Of a DNA stretch of 64,000 nucleotides, positions 49,495-61,600 are shown piece after piece (positions within the stretch are counted from its first letter, which is position 1; each line of letters opens with the position of its first letter). Below the pieces are notes generated by a model. The model worked only from the letters and a program-made list of their open reading frames with translations, was not told where the DNA came from and did no database searches. The stretch is from the NCBI GenBank assembly GCA_018873245.2, contig JAEMBT020000003.1, positions 9,133,843-9,197,842 of the forward strand, in the 5' to 3' direction. This DNA is from Archegozetes longisetosus (taxonomy: Eukaryota; Arthropoda; Arachnida; Sarcoptiformes; Trhypochthoniidae). The translations under genes were made by a program, and so were the position numbers.

Positions 49495-52400
49495 CTGAGA
49501 AATATTGCTGAACTATTCAAAGAGATCAAACAAAATGAAACGAAGATAAGAATTTGGGAAAAACTGTTTTTATATCGGATTCTGTCTCATTTCCTCACTT
49601 GGCATTCAGTCTACGGCCTCTCTTATGCCTATCTTTTTCTTGATCTCTTCTTTTTCTTCTTATTTTGCAAATGATCACAACGATTATTATCACTAGAATA
49701 AGCACTAATACCAGTCCAATAAATATTGCCAATAGAGTACTGATATCTTCCTTCTGAGGAATTTCCGCAACTAATATTTAAAAATCAAACCAGATTATCT
49801 TATTTTTCGTCACATTCAAAATCAAAGTTCATCTCCTATTTGACCTAATAGTGTGTTTGGTTGGTTCAACAATTCAAAGTAACAATTTGAAAATTAAAAA
49901 CGTTGAAAAATAAAATAAAGAAAAATTCTAATGGAAAAGTTTAGGCTAATTAATAGAGTGCGACATTCATAAATCAATTAAGAGCTGAAACTTTTCAAAT
50001 AAAAATCAAATTTAGACTATTGCGTATTGAAGCAAATAGAATCAGGAAGATTAATAATTCAGAAAGAGACGTGAATTTTACCAAATTTCTTATTGAGCAA
50101 AGCAAGTGTAGGAACAGTCAGATCAACGCTAGCACTTCTTCCTTTAGAATTAGACGAATAAATCACTGCAAGGAATTGAGTGCCAGATGAGAGATCGTTT
50201 AACGTGAACTCAGCCCTATTTGTTTGGCTAATGTTTGCAATCAATTTCGAACTGAGAGAATCGTACAGTTCTAAATGAAAATTCTGTTGTAGACCTCCGT
50301 CATCACCAGATATGCAGTCAATGAGTATTGAGGAAGAAGTCTGATTAACAACAAGGCATCCGCTGACCGGTGAGGGTAGACCCGCGGCCACTATTGAGAA
50401 AATACAGGGGTCTTTTTGAACGCCGACAGCATTCTTGGCGCGACACGCAACAACACCAAAATCTCTCTTAGTTTTTGGTATGAAAGTCAATGTACTTTCT
50501 AGACCATAGCTAATAAAACTACCCAATAGCTCATTATTGTTTACAGTCCATTGAAACGCTACGTCTGATGGCTCGGCTTCCACCTGACAGTTGATCTTCA
50601 CTTTTCTCCAAGTGCTGCGCCAAATACTCTCTTTTGAGTCTTACATATTGGTGCGTCTGTCGTATGAAATGAAACGATTAGTTATCGGAAAGATTTATTT
50701 CGAAAAATACTTTAATCTTTAGTTTGAAAAGCGAGCTGTAGTTTTGAACAATAGCTGTTAAACTATGGTATCTGAATTTTTTTCTTTCTGAAATTTTCTT
50801 CCTATTATACCATAATTCAATGTCTTTGGTTTGCGTTTCTGCTCAATAGTTAGAAAAGTTACTCATTTTATTTCAATAACAAATTTATGTAAATTTGATT
50901 TGCATAAAATTTCTTCAAACTCAACTTTAAATTGAATTGAATTCTTTTTGAATAGTTAAGAAAATTTGATAATAGATTCATATATAATATGATGACTTAT
51001 AAATGATTGGTATAAAAGATGAATGACAAATTCAAGAAAAGAAGTCAGAACAGGAAAAAGAGAAGTTTCCGTTGAAACAATTGAAAAGTTGAGAAATACG
51101 ATTTTAAAAATGTTATAAATTAACTTTTCCACTGTATCACTCAATTAACTAATCTCGTGGCATGCTTTCAACTTCACTTCCAATACTTCTTTTTATTCTT
51201 TGCTAACAAATTATTATTAAGTTTGGCAAAGTTTTCCATTTGAACGAACTTAAATAATATGATTAGTTTTGTGTTATATCCTGTGCACAAGTCTTGAGCA
51301 ATATTGAAAATAATGTTCGCCAGTCAGTAATAACTTCGTTGTGCTCTTCACTGATACGCAACTATCGAGCGATGGATATTAACAATTGTTCGCCACATCT
51401 GACTTGAAACCCAAAACTATTCTGACAAAAATGACTTACAGAAAATATAATGACTTCTGAGCACGAAATAAAACTTAATTAGAACTAATAAATAAAATTT
51501 TTGATTGCTCTATTATCTAAATTAAAGCTGAATTTCTGGTACAAGTCTTGATTCTGCGCTTATCGTAAGCATGAGTTGAATTAGGGCTAAACCTTAGATG
51601 AACTTTTTGTTAATGGAATTTGAGAGAAAGGAGTGAAATCAGAATTTAAAATCTTCTTTGAGAATAGATAAAGTTGTATTGACGCAGACACAAACTACGT
51701 TAATGTTAGCTGTATAAAATTGGTTGAGCTCGCTATATAAATAGTGTATTTAATTACTTACATCTAACATCGACCAGTAATTCATTGCTCTCTCCTTTTC
51801 CTACAGAATTGGTTGCAGAGCACTGATAGCGTCCCTTATGCTCTCTTCGAGCGCTTTTGATGCCTAGACTTGAATTATTAATGAATACCCCTTTCAAGAT
51901 AGAAGAAGAAATCTTAGATTACAACAAGTTTGATATTTATTCGTGTGATAAAACAAGAATTATAGAGCCTATCGATTGGAGTATAAGTTATTCAGTTTTG
52001 TACAAAGATTTACTGCACATAAATCATAGATTAAGCCAATTCTTTCTACTTTCCAGTACTAGGCATAAGTTTGGCTCAAATTTTAATTAAACTCTAGAAA
52101 ATAGAATTTCTCCACAAATACTCAAAATAGGGACAGAATTAAGATAATTGAAAACATTTGGACCAACAGAGTGAGTTTTTTTTTCTAAAATTCAGTAAAT
52201 TCATCAGTAGAATTGAGTTAAATTACCTCTTGAATTAGTAATGAGTTGAGAACCATTGAACATGAATTGTATCACATTTGCGCTCGGATTTGCGTTGATT
52301 TGGCATTTCATGAATATCTCGTCGCCTTCTCCGATATGAGAGGATTTAGTACTTGATCCCATCAATAATGATACTTGTGGTGCATCTGAAAGTAAATAAT

Positions 52401-55400
52401 GCATCCATAGATTGAAACCATTGGCACTTTTCTCATGCATTTATCCCTTTTAAATAGCGCTACTATTTCTTCAATCAAAGCGAACAATAGAAGAGAAAAT
52501 CTCATATACTTTACTTTGAGATATTAAATGTTAACGTGAAAGTTAGCTTTAGATAAGTCTCTTTTTCATTGATTGTAAGCGATAATCTGGTGTTTATCTT
52601 TATATTCAATAGAAATGGCATAGAAAAGTGATGATGAGTTGTGGAAAGAGTACTCACAATGAACATTAAGCTTCAATCCAGCTTCAATTGAACTATTAGC
52701 CAATCTTAAATTTTCAGCTCTGCACGACAGATAAGCTCCATGATCATCAGCAGATGGAATATATGTTAGCCTACTCGTTGTCGTGTTTCCATCGTGAGTC
52801 TGGCTCTCACTAACAGTCATATGCGAGAACAGTGTAAAAGATGGGAGAAAAACAAACATAAAATAATTAATCGTGTTCTCAAGTCAGTTCTCCCCATATA
52901 TCTAACGCTACTGTTGGCAAACCACTGAACCAGAGATATGTTATACTAGGATTTAAGCCAACATTTTCACAAAAAATGCACTGGTAATCATTTGAAAACT
53001 TTGCTCTCTTTGTTATTTCTAACTGAGATGAAAATTTGATTACTAAATGAGTGCAAAACCTCAATAAAATAGGTTTTAAACTATTTACTTTGAACAATTC
53101 AGAGAAATGATTAGATAACAAATGGGTTTGACTTGAGAGGAAGTTTTCGGTAGGGATAGTAATGCGTTCATGTAAAGTAATAATTACCTCGGATGAACTA
53201 ATGGACGGTTATCTCGAAACCATGTTATCTGGGCTGTCGGTCGAGAACCGCTCGAATCACAAATGAACTCAACTTTACGACCGGCTGATAATGGATTCTC
53301 AACTAAATTGATGTAAATGTCTAATGGTTTCACTAAATAGTATTTGAAAAAAAATAATATATGGTTTGATGCTCGTTCGTGGTGTGTCGGAATAAGATAT
53401 GAAAATGTGAACTTACAATTAATATCTAAAGTGACTGAAGTGAATATGGGAGAAGTGAAGTTTGGATTTATAGCATGACACGAGTATCGAGAGTGCAGAT
53501 CACTTCGCGTCAAATTAATAATTAATAAGTCATTATGTATTGTCTTATTATCAATACTGTTCGTGTACGAATCATCAATCATTTTATTTTCACGATACCA
53601 GACAAGAGCGGGCGGAGGTTTGCCTTAAGATGAGAAAAGCCATAGAATTACTTATAAAAGTGAATTTATCACATCTTAATTCTACTCTTTTAGTAGTTTA
53701 ATTACAAGTTTTCATTCTTCTGTCCCCTGTAACAATTAGCTTTACATAATTATGTCATTATTTTATTGGTAATAGATTAGAAGAAGTTTTGTTTATGCCA
53801 AACCAAAAGCTCTATAAAGTAGAATATTTGCTATGCTCTCAAAATCAGCTTTTATTAATATATTTATTATGGAAATTAGGTCTTATCGCTGAAAATCTCA
53901 TAAGTTTTGGTAGGCTTTCGAAAAAATGAATATATATCTATTTTGCTTTCGAGAACTATATTAGTAATGATGTGATGTTAAAACAGGTACAATCTATCAC
54001 ATTACACATGAGATAGAGGCATATCATAAAATTAAATTTTCATTTACATAATAACTTCTCTAGCATATTAATGCTGACATTAAGTAATTGTTTATTTGAT
54101 TAATCTTTTCACTTTAGGAGCATATAAAACAAAACATTAAATTCAATACTATTCTCAGAATTGCAGACAACTCGCTGTGTATTGTCTGAAAATTGGTATA
54201 ACTTAATAGAAGAGATTGTAATGTTTGGATACAAATAACGTTTGGATACAAACCTCCCTCCGCCTGACATAAAATTCTTAAATTGGATTCTTCATCATAA
54301 GGCCCAATAAGATCATGCAATGGTAAGCCACGTTCATCTTTGATGATAACTTTTCGTGGAGGCACTGATAACAGAGAAGATTAGGGAATATAATCACCCA
54401 TTGAATAGTCCATTTGAGTCGATTTCTCTCGTACTTACCAATAACATTGAGTCTGACATAAGTATTCATAGTTCTTCCCCAACGGAAGTCAACTCTGCAT
54501 CGATATTCTTCAGCGTCATTCTCTTTGACCGGATCTATTTTGAGCAAAGCTGGACGAGTGGTGAGGTCGAATATGGCGCGATTTGCAGAGAAGACATCCG
54601 GACTTGGGAAGTGTTTGGCCGAAGCGAGCGGTTTGTCTCTGGCATCGATGCTATAAATAGGAGTGCGATTCTCTCCGCGATACCACAAAATCAAAGTAAT
54701 GGCATCATCAAGCGATGGTAATGTCACATTGCATTGCAGTTCTGCCCTACCACCTAATATCGATTTATATTCCGGATATACTAAATAACAATAAAACAAC
54801 TAAATTTAATACCATTTCAATCTAACTCAGTCTGGCGTCAGAAATAAAGCTCATTATGTGTTCAGTTATAGTGATTTGAATTTTATGAACTGTAATGAAC
54901 TGTTTTCAGTGTAGATAATAGTTGAAAATAATATTGAATAGTTTCTAAAGAATAGTTTAAGGCAGATGGTATTTTTGTTGAAATAATCTACTTATTTATA
55001 TCTTTGTATCCATATAACTCATGATAAAATCGACTTTTGATTCAACTTTCATACAATCCCTCAAACAAAATATTTCTTTTAAAGTCATTTTTCAAATAAG
55101 ATTTTTCTATAAGACAAGTTTATCGTTAATCCATCTCTGAATGATCGGAATAAAACATATAATTTGCTACATTCTGCGATTAAATTCAATTAATCTAAAA
55201 TGTGACTAAACTGCTTTTTGAAAGATACTTCAGTTGAAAATATGTTATTTACAACCATTCATATCAATCTTGTCATAAATTGTGCGAAAAATGCTAAAAG
55301 TCGAAAAACTCCCTCAAGTTATAAATTACTAGAAAAAACGTTTTACAACAATAGAAACAGAGAGTTCATGAAAGTAGGCATTAATAATTATTTTGCTCTA

Positions 55401-58400
55401 TTATGTCTGATTTAATCCTAGCATTAATTCCGCGCTAACGACTCGAACGATAGTCTCACCAAAACAGTGATGAATGCGCTTAACATTAATTCATAAAACA
55501 GGAAACGCTATGAAAAGATTTTGGGTGACTCAAAAAAACGAGTATATCATTACAATACCATAAGAGAGAACTGATTTTGTCACAGAATTCCTAATCAGAG
55601 AGCAGTGCATAATATAAAAATCAGAGCCTTTATACTTGATGTTGACTAAAAAATATAGAGTAGGAGTGGAGAAGCACTTGAAATAGTGGATTGTTTGAGA
55701 CCATTTTTCACAGTGATCCTCAGTGTGATGGAGGGTTAGGGAAGAATGTAGAGTTTATATGATGTCTTATATGGTTATAATACGCTATTATGCATTTTGA
55801 AGTTATCCTTGTTCTAGTATTATATATACTATTATACTAGTTTATTTTATATACTTTCCAACGAGTAGATATGCAATATACTGCTCTAAACTTCTTATTA
55901 TTGAGTCATATACTAAAATAATCATTTTTAAACAGAAATACTATATTATAAAAATATACTTAAGATTCTCATCTGTAAAACCCTTTCTATAGAGTCATTC
56001 CTTACTTGGGAACATCAAATAACACCAATATTATTATATTAAAACATGGTCTATAACTCATACTTTAATATATTTCTGTAGTAAATTTTTCATGCGATTT
56101 AGAAGATTTATTTTGTATATGACATGAATATTACACAAACTAAATCTTTTTTATTTGTCAACAGATTATTCACGTAATAGAATGGATAGAAATTTAAGAA
56201 TTGATTAAGGATTTGAATGTTGAGTAGACTTATGCTGGGAGAAAAAAATCTAGCTCAATATCGCCTAAACGCTACAGAGTATGCAATTATTTTATCAATT
56301 TTTCATGTCAGAATTAATAGTTTCCATATTTAATTCAGTTTACATGTAGTTTCACTGTATGGCAAGTTTATCTATTCTTTGCTCATATTTTTCAAAGGAT
56401 TTACTTCAGTTTATTGAATATCAATCGATGCGTTCAAGAGTTTGTGATAGGAATATATTATAAAATTCATATTAAAACTTATCTTTTCTCCACATAGCAT
56501 TTAGAAAGTTTCAGTTTCCGAATAGGACTTTATTGAAATGTTTTTTTAAGAAAAAATTGATCAAAAATATTTCCTTTCCTTTTGAAAGACAGCTTCAATA
56601 ACTTTGTAAGCAATAGCATGACTCAACTTTCAATAACATTTTTTACCGATAGAAAATATATTCAAGTGCTGTTTTCAATGATCACAGTCCTTATTACAGG
56701 TTAACAGGTCTTTGGACTACTCTTAAAAGTGAAACGAAAGCTTATTTTTGGGTTGACACTTCTAAAAAATCATATTGCTCAAATTCATAAACGTCTATTG
56801 CTCTATATAGCATCAAACTTTGCAAGTCTAACAAATTGCATAATATATTTGAGGCAAGTTTCAACTCAACTAAATTAATCACATCTAAGTATCGAATAAA
56901 ATAAATCAAAATCTCTGTCTCTGATGCAAATTGGATGCGAAGGAAACCAAAGTATAATTAATTCAATTTTGAAATATCATGACATTTGATGTGAAGTGAA
57001 AGGGAGTTATATTTGCCATAAGAATAGACAGATAGTAAGCGAATATTGTGTTACGACAAGAGGCAAGCTAAATATACCATCCATTCACATCTTGATTTGT
57101 CCTCAATCTCTATCAAACATATACTTCTATTGAGTTTTTCGCCTGAGTCTCAGCCGCTTTTGATTGAAGTTAGGCATAAATAAAAACTGAGCGTAACTTT
57201 TTAGATAAAAATGTATCAGAGAATAAACAATTGAATATAGATTCTATCGAAGGGATTATAACTTAATATGAAGTGAAAGGTTGCAATAGAATTGGTGTAT
57301 GATGACAATCAGCTTTTTATAAGCCTAACATTACATTACAAGGTTTTCTGTTTTTTATTGATTGCAACCAGTAGTTCTTAGTGCCATCAAGCAATTCTGC
57401 AAAAAACCTATGCCAACTAGATGCTGCTCACTCTTTGCTATTGACAGCTAAATATTAGTTATGGCATTCTTTCATTATGGCTATACTTTTCTATTGGTTT
57501 CTACATATGGCAATGACGCGATAAGTTAAGATGTGATAATCCTTTTCACTTTCATAACTCTCATGTATAATTGCTTATTTGGCAGATTCCGAATATAAAT
57601 ATGTTTTTCAACTAAATCTCGCACTCCAACAATCAAAATGATCGCAAAACTCGAATCAATTATTTAAATGCCCTTCAGAAACAGATAGAAAAATGAAATC
57701 ACAAAAATGAAAACTAGGCTAAACTTAGAGTTAGGTGAAAGAGTAAATTGAACATTCACTTTAGATATTAGTCAAACTTATAATGGGCTTTGTTTGGTGC
57801 GTATAATTTGAGTGTGCAGTTCAAGTCGAAAGTGACCGATCAGTAGTTGAAACACAAGCTTGAAGATTGAGTTTAATGCATGACTAGAGATTCAATAGCA
57901 TTATTAAATTGTCGCGTCTCTAACCATCTCTTCTATATTATCAACGGCATCAACAGCGACTGACATTACATACGATATAAGTCACACTTGTTTCTATACA
58001 GCCTACTTATGATTTGATTGTGATGGATAAGAGCGTAGACTTTAATCAAGCAAATTATTCATGAATGACAAAAATGTTTTGCTTTTCCACTCACTACTTC
58101 TGTAATACTGCTCGCACTGGCGTTTGCATAAATGGCAATTTTCTATTGATTATCGCTTTGCACAAATTGTCTGCCAGCCTTTAATTTCCAAAGTTCATAA
58201 AGTAACAAATTCAATCAATGACTCACAAGGAAATCTAAGTTCTTTATAGAAGTTTTTCTGATCTATTCCGATGGATTTTCATTTTGATCTTGTCCTGTAT
58301 CGAAAATATTCTCACACAACAAAGAAAAGTTTGAAAAGTCATGAATCGAAATGAACAAAAAATAAAATTTCAATCAATAAGACAGAGATAAAATACCAAT

Positions 58401-58663
58401 GTTGAATATAAAATAACAAAAAATGATTGATTTCCTAAATACTTTGTTGTATTTGAAGTAATCAAAATGAGATAAGGAAAATCAAGATTCAACATTTATA
58501 TAGTAACATTTGAAGAGTATGTATAACTAAAAGCTAACTGTAGCAAAACTAATGTAACTTTTACTCATATAAGACATTGGTAACAATAGCAGTTCAATAA
58601 GATTTGTCTCACCGCTATGATCTTCACGTCCATTCCCTGGTCGCAATTTGATTCCAGGTGCAG
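49266..58663 (-). CDS. Sidestep-like Ig-superfamily receptor, 11 exons found, 5' end missing, one frameshift
   Basis: Single-pass cell-surface receptor of the sidestep family; Drosophila Side guides motor axons by binding Beaten-path proteins. Exons from 5': 58613-58663, 54439-54780, 54254-54364, 53417-53623, 53188-53332, 52658-52809, 52227-52385, 51762-51863, 50082-50656, 49599-49770, 49266-49494. All phases match except for one missing base in exon 9. The joined reading (about 747 residues from the first exon seen) holds Ig1 17-130 (TLILWYRGENRTPIYSIDAR; YRCRVDF), Ig2 131-236 (ILCQAEGGKPPPALVWY), Ig3 237-335, Ig4 336-422 (GRYQCSATNSVG), Ig5 423-514, FN3 515-605, a membrane helix at about 624-648, a basic stop-transfer stretch and an about 95-residue tail. 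This is the family's exact domain order. The signal peptide was not found. If the frameshift is real, the allele would lose Ig5, FN3 and the anchor. Confidence 0.88.
49599..49770 (-). CDS. Sidestep-like gene, exon 10 (membrane helix)
   Basis: Acceptor AATATTAG, donor GTGAGG, 172 bp. Encodes a hydrophobic helix (TLLAIFIGLVLVLILVIIIV) followed by the basic stretch KIRRKRRDQEKDRHKRGRR. Reading past the donor gives an immediate TGA, so a short-tailed form could arise by intron retention. Confidence 0.85.
50082..50656 (-). CDS. Sidestep-like gene, exon 9 (Ig5 and FN3), one-base frameshift
   Basis: Acceptor TACGACAG, donor GTAAAA. 575 bp where 576 would keep phase 1 at both ends. The 5' part reads YAPICKTQKRVFGAALGE, then the frame slips at a run of four A (minus strand) at 50602-50605 and continues as VKINCQVEAEPSDVAFQW. 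Ig5 cysteines fall at about 446 and 494 of the joined reading. FN3 follows from GLPSPVSG. Confidence 0.8.
51762..51863 (-). CDS. Sidestep-like gene, exon 8 (second half of Ig4)
   Basis: Acceptor AAGTCTAG, donor GTAAGT, 102 bp, phase 1 at both ends. Encodes IKSARREHKGRYQCSATNSV, the Y-x-C F-strand of an Ig domain. The acceptor was chosen because it alone preserves phase. Confidence 0.75.
52227..52385 (-). CDS. Sidestep-like gene, exon 7 (first half of Ig4)
   Basis: Acceptor TTACTTTCAG, donor GTAATT, 159 bp, phase 1 at both ends. Encodes YAPQVSLLMGSS at the domain start and EIFMKCQINANPSANVIQF with the first Ig cysteine. Confidence 0.85.
52658..52809 (-). CDS. Sidestep-like gene, exon 6 (second half of Ig3)
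   Basis: Acceptor GACTGTTAG, donor GTGAGT, 152 bp. Enters after two bases of a codon and leaves in phase 1. Encodes TSRLTYIPSADDHGAYLSCR, typical Ig E-F strands. Confidence 0.85.
53188..53332 (-). CDS. Sidestep-like gene, exon 5 (first half of Ig3)
   Basis: Acceptor TACTATTTAG, donor GTAATT, 145 bp. Encodes LVENPLSAGRKVEFICDSSG then ITWFRDNRPL, the B and C strands of Ig3. Confidence 0.85.
53417..53623 (-). CDS. Sidestep-like gene, exon 4 (second half of Ig2)
   Basis: Acceptor CATCTTAAG, donor GTAAGT, 207 bp, phase 1 at both ends. Encodes KPPPALVWYREN and SRYSCHAINPNFTSPI, the W and Y-x-C positions of Ig2, with several N-glycosylation sites. Confidence 0.88.
54254..54364 (-). CDS. Sidestep-like gene, exon 3 (first half of Ig2)
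   Basis: Acceptor CTGTTATCAG, donor GTTTGT, 111 bp, phase 1 at both ends. Encodes VPPRKVIIKDERG and LRILCQAEGG, the characteristic Ig1-Ig2 linker and B strand of the family. Confidence 0.88.
54439..54780 (-). CDS. Sidestep-like gene, exon 2 (Ig1)
   Basis: Acceptor TGTTATTTAG, donor GTAAGT, 342 bp, phase 1 at both ends. A complete Ig domain in one exon: SILGGRAELQCNVTLPS, LILWYRGENRTPIYSIDARD, EYRCRVDFRWGRT. The YRCRVDFR phrase is the strongest sidestep signature in the window. Confidence 0.92.
54781..58612 (-). other. Long intron of the sidestep-like gene
   Basis: 3.8 kb between exons 1 and 2 of those found; other introns in the gene are about 70-1570 bp. No further exon, transposon or RNA gene seen. 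A 65-codon plus-strand frame at 55218 looks like chance. Confidence 0.6.
58613..58663 (-). CDS. Sidestep-like gene, 51-bp microexon
   Basis: A very strong acceptor (CT-rich tract ending CTTCCTCTTAG) and a GTGAGA donor enclose 51 bp, phase 1 at both ends. Only one of the phases fits the next exon without a stop: APGIKLRPGNGREDHS, with the next codon (Val) shared across the junction. Being a multiple of three, it could be skipped without shifting frame. It is the most 5' exon found. Confidence 0.6.
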
Positions 58664-58695
58664 CTAAGAGGAAGAAAGAGAGAGAGAGAGAGATA
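58664..58695 (-). repeat. GA/CT microsatellite acting as a polypyrimidine tract
   Basis: The GA run on the plus strand (58675-58692) reads as CT repeats on the minus strand and runs into the acceptor of the 51-bp exon. Confidence 0.7.
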
Positions 58696-61600
58696 GTGGT
58701 TAGTGCGACTCATTCTAAAGTAACTTATTTGCTGGTCTGGTTCATTTGTAGCAATTAGACATGTTATCCACTGGGAGTTAATGTTAGGACACGCAGAGTG
58801 TCCACTTTGCACATAAAAGATTGCATCCCTAACGCACACACAGAATCGTGAGTCACATTTTTCGTGTGGCTATTTATTCTTCTTTTAACAGTAACACTAA
58901 AGCCCCGACTCTAACAGATCCTCAGTTTCGAGTCTGTTTTCTCAGAGGATTCCAGTCTTCTTACATTGAGATATACATTAATCCTTTTCTTTTATACCTA
59001 TTTTCTTTCATTTTTTTTATTTTCAAAATTTTTGCCACTGTTACGGTACATGATTCCTATCTGATTTTCAGCAACTAAACAACTTTTCTATTGGTTCTTT
59101 TGATCATGTAAATCATACAAAGCAAGTCAAAATGGCTTTTAGGAGTTAAAAAGTTGTAATGCATGCTAAAATTGATTTTACCTCCTTTTCCACTTTTTTA
59201 GGTTTCGACTTTCTTTTCTGTATCTATCAAATTATTTTTCATTTTAGATTTTCCAGAATAACAAATGCTCAAAAGATTTATGGAAGAAGTAGGCTGAAAC
59301 TTTAAACCAACTTTAATCAAAAAGATATTTTGCTACATGTTTCCCAATGAACTCATTTTGAAATATTTTGACGGTTATTTTTCTTAAATGTAGTGCAACA
59401 CTCGTTTGTTAGGAATGAAGTTTCAACAATATGTTGTTGAAGAGAATTGCGCGTAAAGTAGTGGAAAACGAGAGTTAGCAAAGTTGCAGTTCTATAATCC
59501 ATTTGAGTGATATTTCACTCAAACGCATTATGTTTGCATTTAAAAACATATTGCGTAAACTTAAGTTATCACTCTTGGTTACCTACAGCAACTACATTGA
59601 TCAGTTGAATATTTTTTCATTTAATAATCACTATAAATATTTGGGACAAACAAATCATAACTAATAGCCATCTCTAATTGGTATAGTTGCAAAAATGACC
59701 AAAACATTTATTTAGAATTTCAAACTTCAACTCAGTTTAGACTTAATCTACTTTCATAATTGAGAATAACTGTCAAATAAGTCTTCTAAGTACTAGTTGG
59801 CAATGTTACATCAAATCTCGATTATATCATAAGATTTTTCTTTTTCAATAATACAAAATGTGTTTTTGAAAGCCTGACTTAAGAGTATTTTTCTAGGAAA
59901 GAAAATGCCAGGACAAAACAGACTTCAAATTTCGATTGCTATCAAAGCTTTACGATTTAGGCGCATGAGTTTGACATTAGAGAAAAAATTCTTAATTCAA
60001 AATTAATCACAAATTATTGAGTCAATAATTTTGATCAAATTATGGCCAAATGTTGATAGACTTGAAGTTAGATTAATCAAAACCAACATAAGTGTTCCCA
60101 TCCAGTGTCAAACAAAATTAGAAAAGGAAATTAGGCAAAAACTCAACAAAACATCTTAAATAAGTAGTAGAAATTTCTTATGATTCCTGTTCGATGAAGA
60201 CATTTTTGTTAATGTGTCACTTATATTGCGCGATACTTAAGATGAGAGCATGAAGTAGAGTACAACAAGGAGACTCCTAATATCTCAATTTACGACTAAC
60301 GTTACTCTAATAAATAATTATCATTAGACATATGTCCCTTTAAAATCACTGCTCGTCAAGTCTGCTCTGATATTTAGCTGTGATCTGAACCTTATTTTAT
60401 GATTGTACGGTGAAGGAAGTCATGTAAACCATTATCATTTATTTAGTAGAGAAAATAGTAAAGTGCGATAATGCGAAAATCGACTATTCAGTTACACTGT
60501 TCGGAAAAAGCCTCGCAACCGATCTAATACTATATCAGTTTCTTCTATTCCGTTCAGCAAAAACATATAATGGCGCTATAAATTAGCTTTGCTTTAACTC
60601 CAATTCTATCAAGAGGTCTGTTATCTACCAAAACTCGAAAATCTTTTTACCAACACGCCAGCTCTAATCTGTTCCCTTCATTCCTTGTATCGCAAACTCC
60701 TGCAACAAAATTTTCAAATTCAATTTTCTAATTCAGCTATTGATAGAGTGAAATACTTTGGTACTAGTCTTCGCCAGATATGATTTGATGACAAAAATTT
60801 CAGTTCAGATTCAGTTGACGTAACAGTGGTCGACACTTATGACAACATATTTAAAGCATTGTAAAAACGGATTACTATTAGTATTAAAAGTTATTAAAAG
60901 TTTGCATTCCAGCTTTATACGATTAATGCAAAAATTTTATTATTTTCCTAATCCTATTCTATAATAAATACGATTTCGAAATGATTTCATTGAATGCATT
61001 AAGTTTGGCCCCAGAATATTGATTATATGCTTATGACTCAATGCATTAAAACCGCTTTTCCCAATTCAAACTCAATCCATTAGTATAAGTAAGTGATTAT
61101 CACTTTATGACTTTCATTCAATGAATGCTTACAGAGTTTGGAGTCTAATATGAAATCAAATGATAGAGTATTTGATCTAATGCATCAACTTTCTAAACAA
61201 ATCGATTCCGTTATCTAAACTTTTTTCAGTCCTTTTAAAAGTGACTCACTCGATCAGACAATTACCGCATCCAAAATGTATTTTGAAAAAATGGCTTAAT
61301 TATATCGAAGTCTCATTTAATAGCAATATTATAGACTCAGTTGAACGGTTTGGTTAAACCCAGGAATAACAATTTGCAGACCTCTATAAGAATGTTCAGT
61401 CTATTTGTTTAATGTTAAGTTTATGCAATCAAGATAAAAGTGTCTCAAGTGTGCTGTTGAATAAGTGTCGATAACTATACATTATTAATATAATATTGAA
61501 TTGCACTGATTTTTATCTATTAGAGCATGAAGAGAATCATACAGATAATTCACAATTAAATTACTTACAGTTAGAAAATGTGCTAAGAATTATAGCACAC

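Noticed and set aside
51857..52090. 77-codon plus-strand frame
   Set aside because: Antisense to exon 8 and the adjacent intron of the sidestep-like gene.
52879..53121. 80-codon minus-strand frame inside the receptor locus, with YQCIFCENVG
   Set aside because: Looks faintly Ig-like but lies in the intron between exons 5 and 6, which join in phase without it.
54356..54721. 121-codon plus-strand frame
   Set aside because: Antisense shadow of the Ig1 exon.
58624..58839. 71-codon minus-strand frame
   Set aside because: Mostly translated CT repeat upstream of the microexon; its frame through the exon hits a stop and does not match exon 2.
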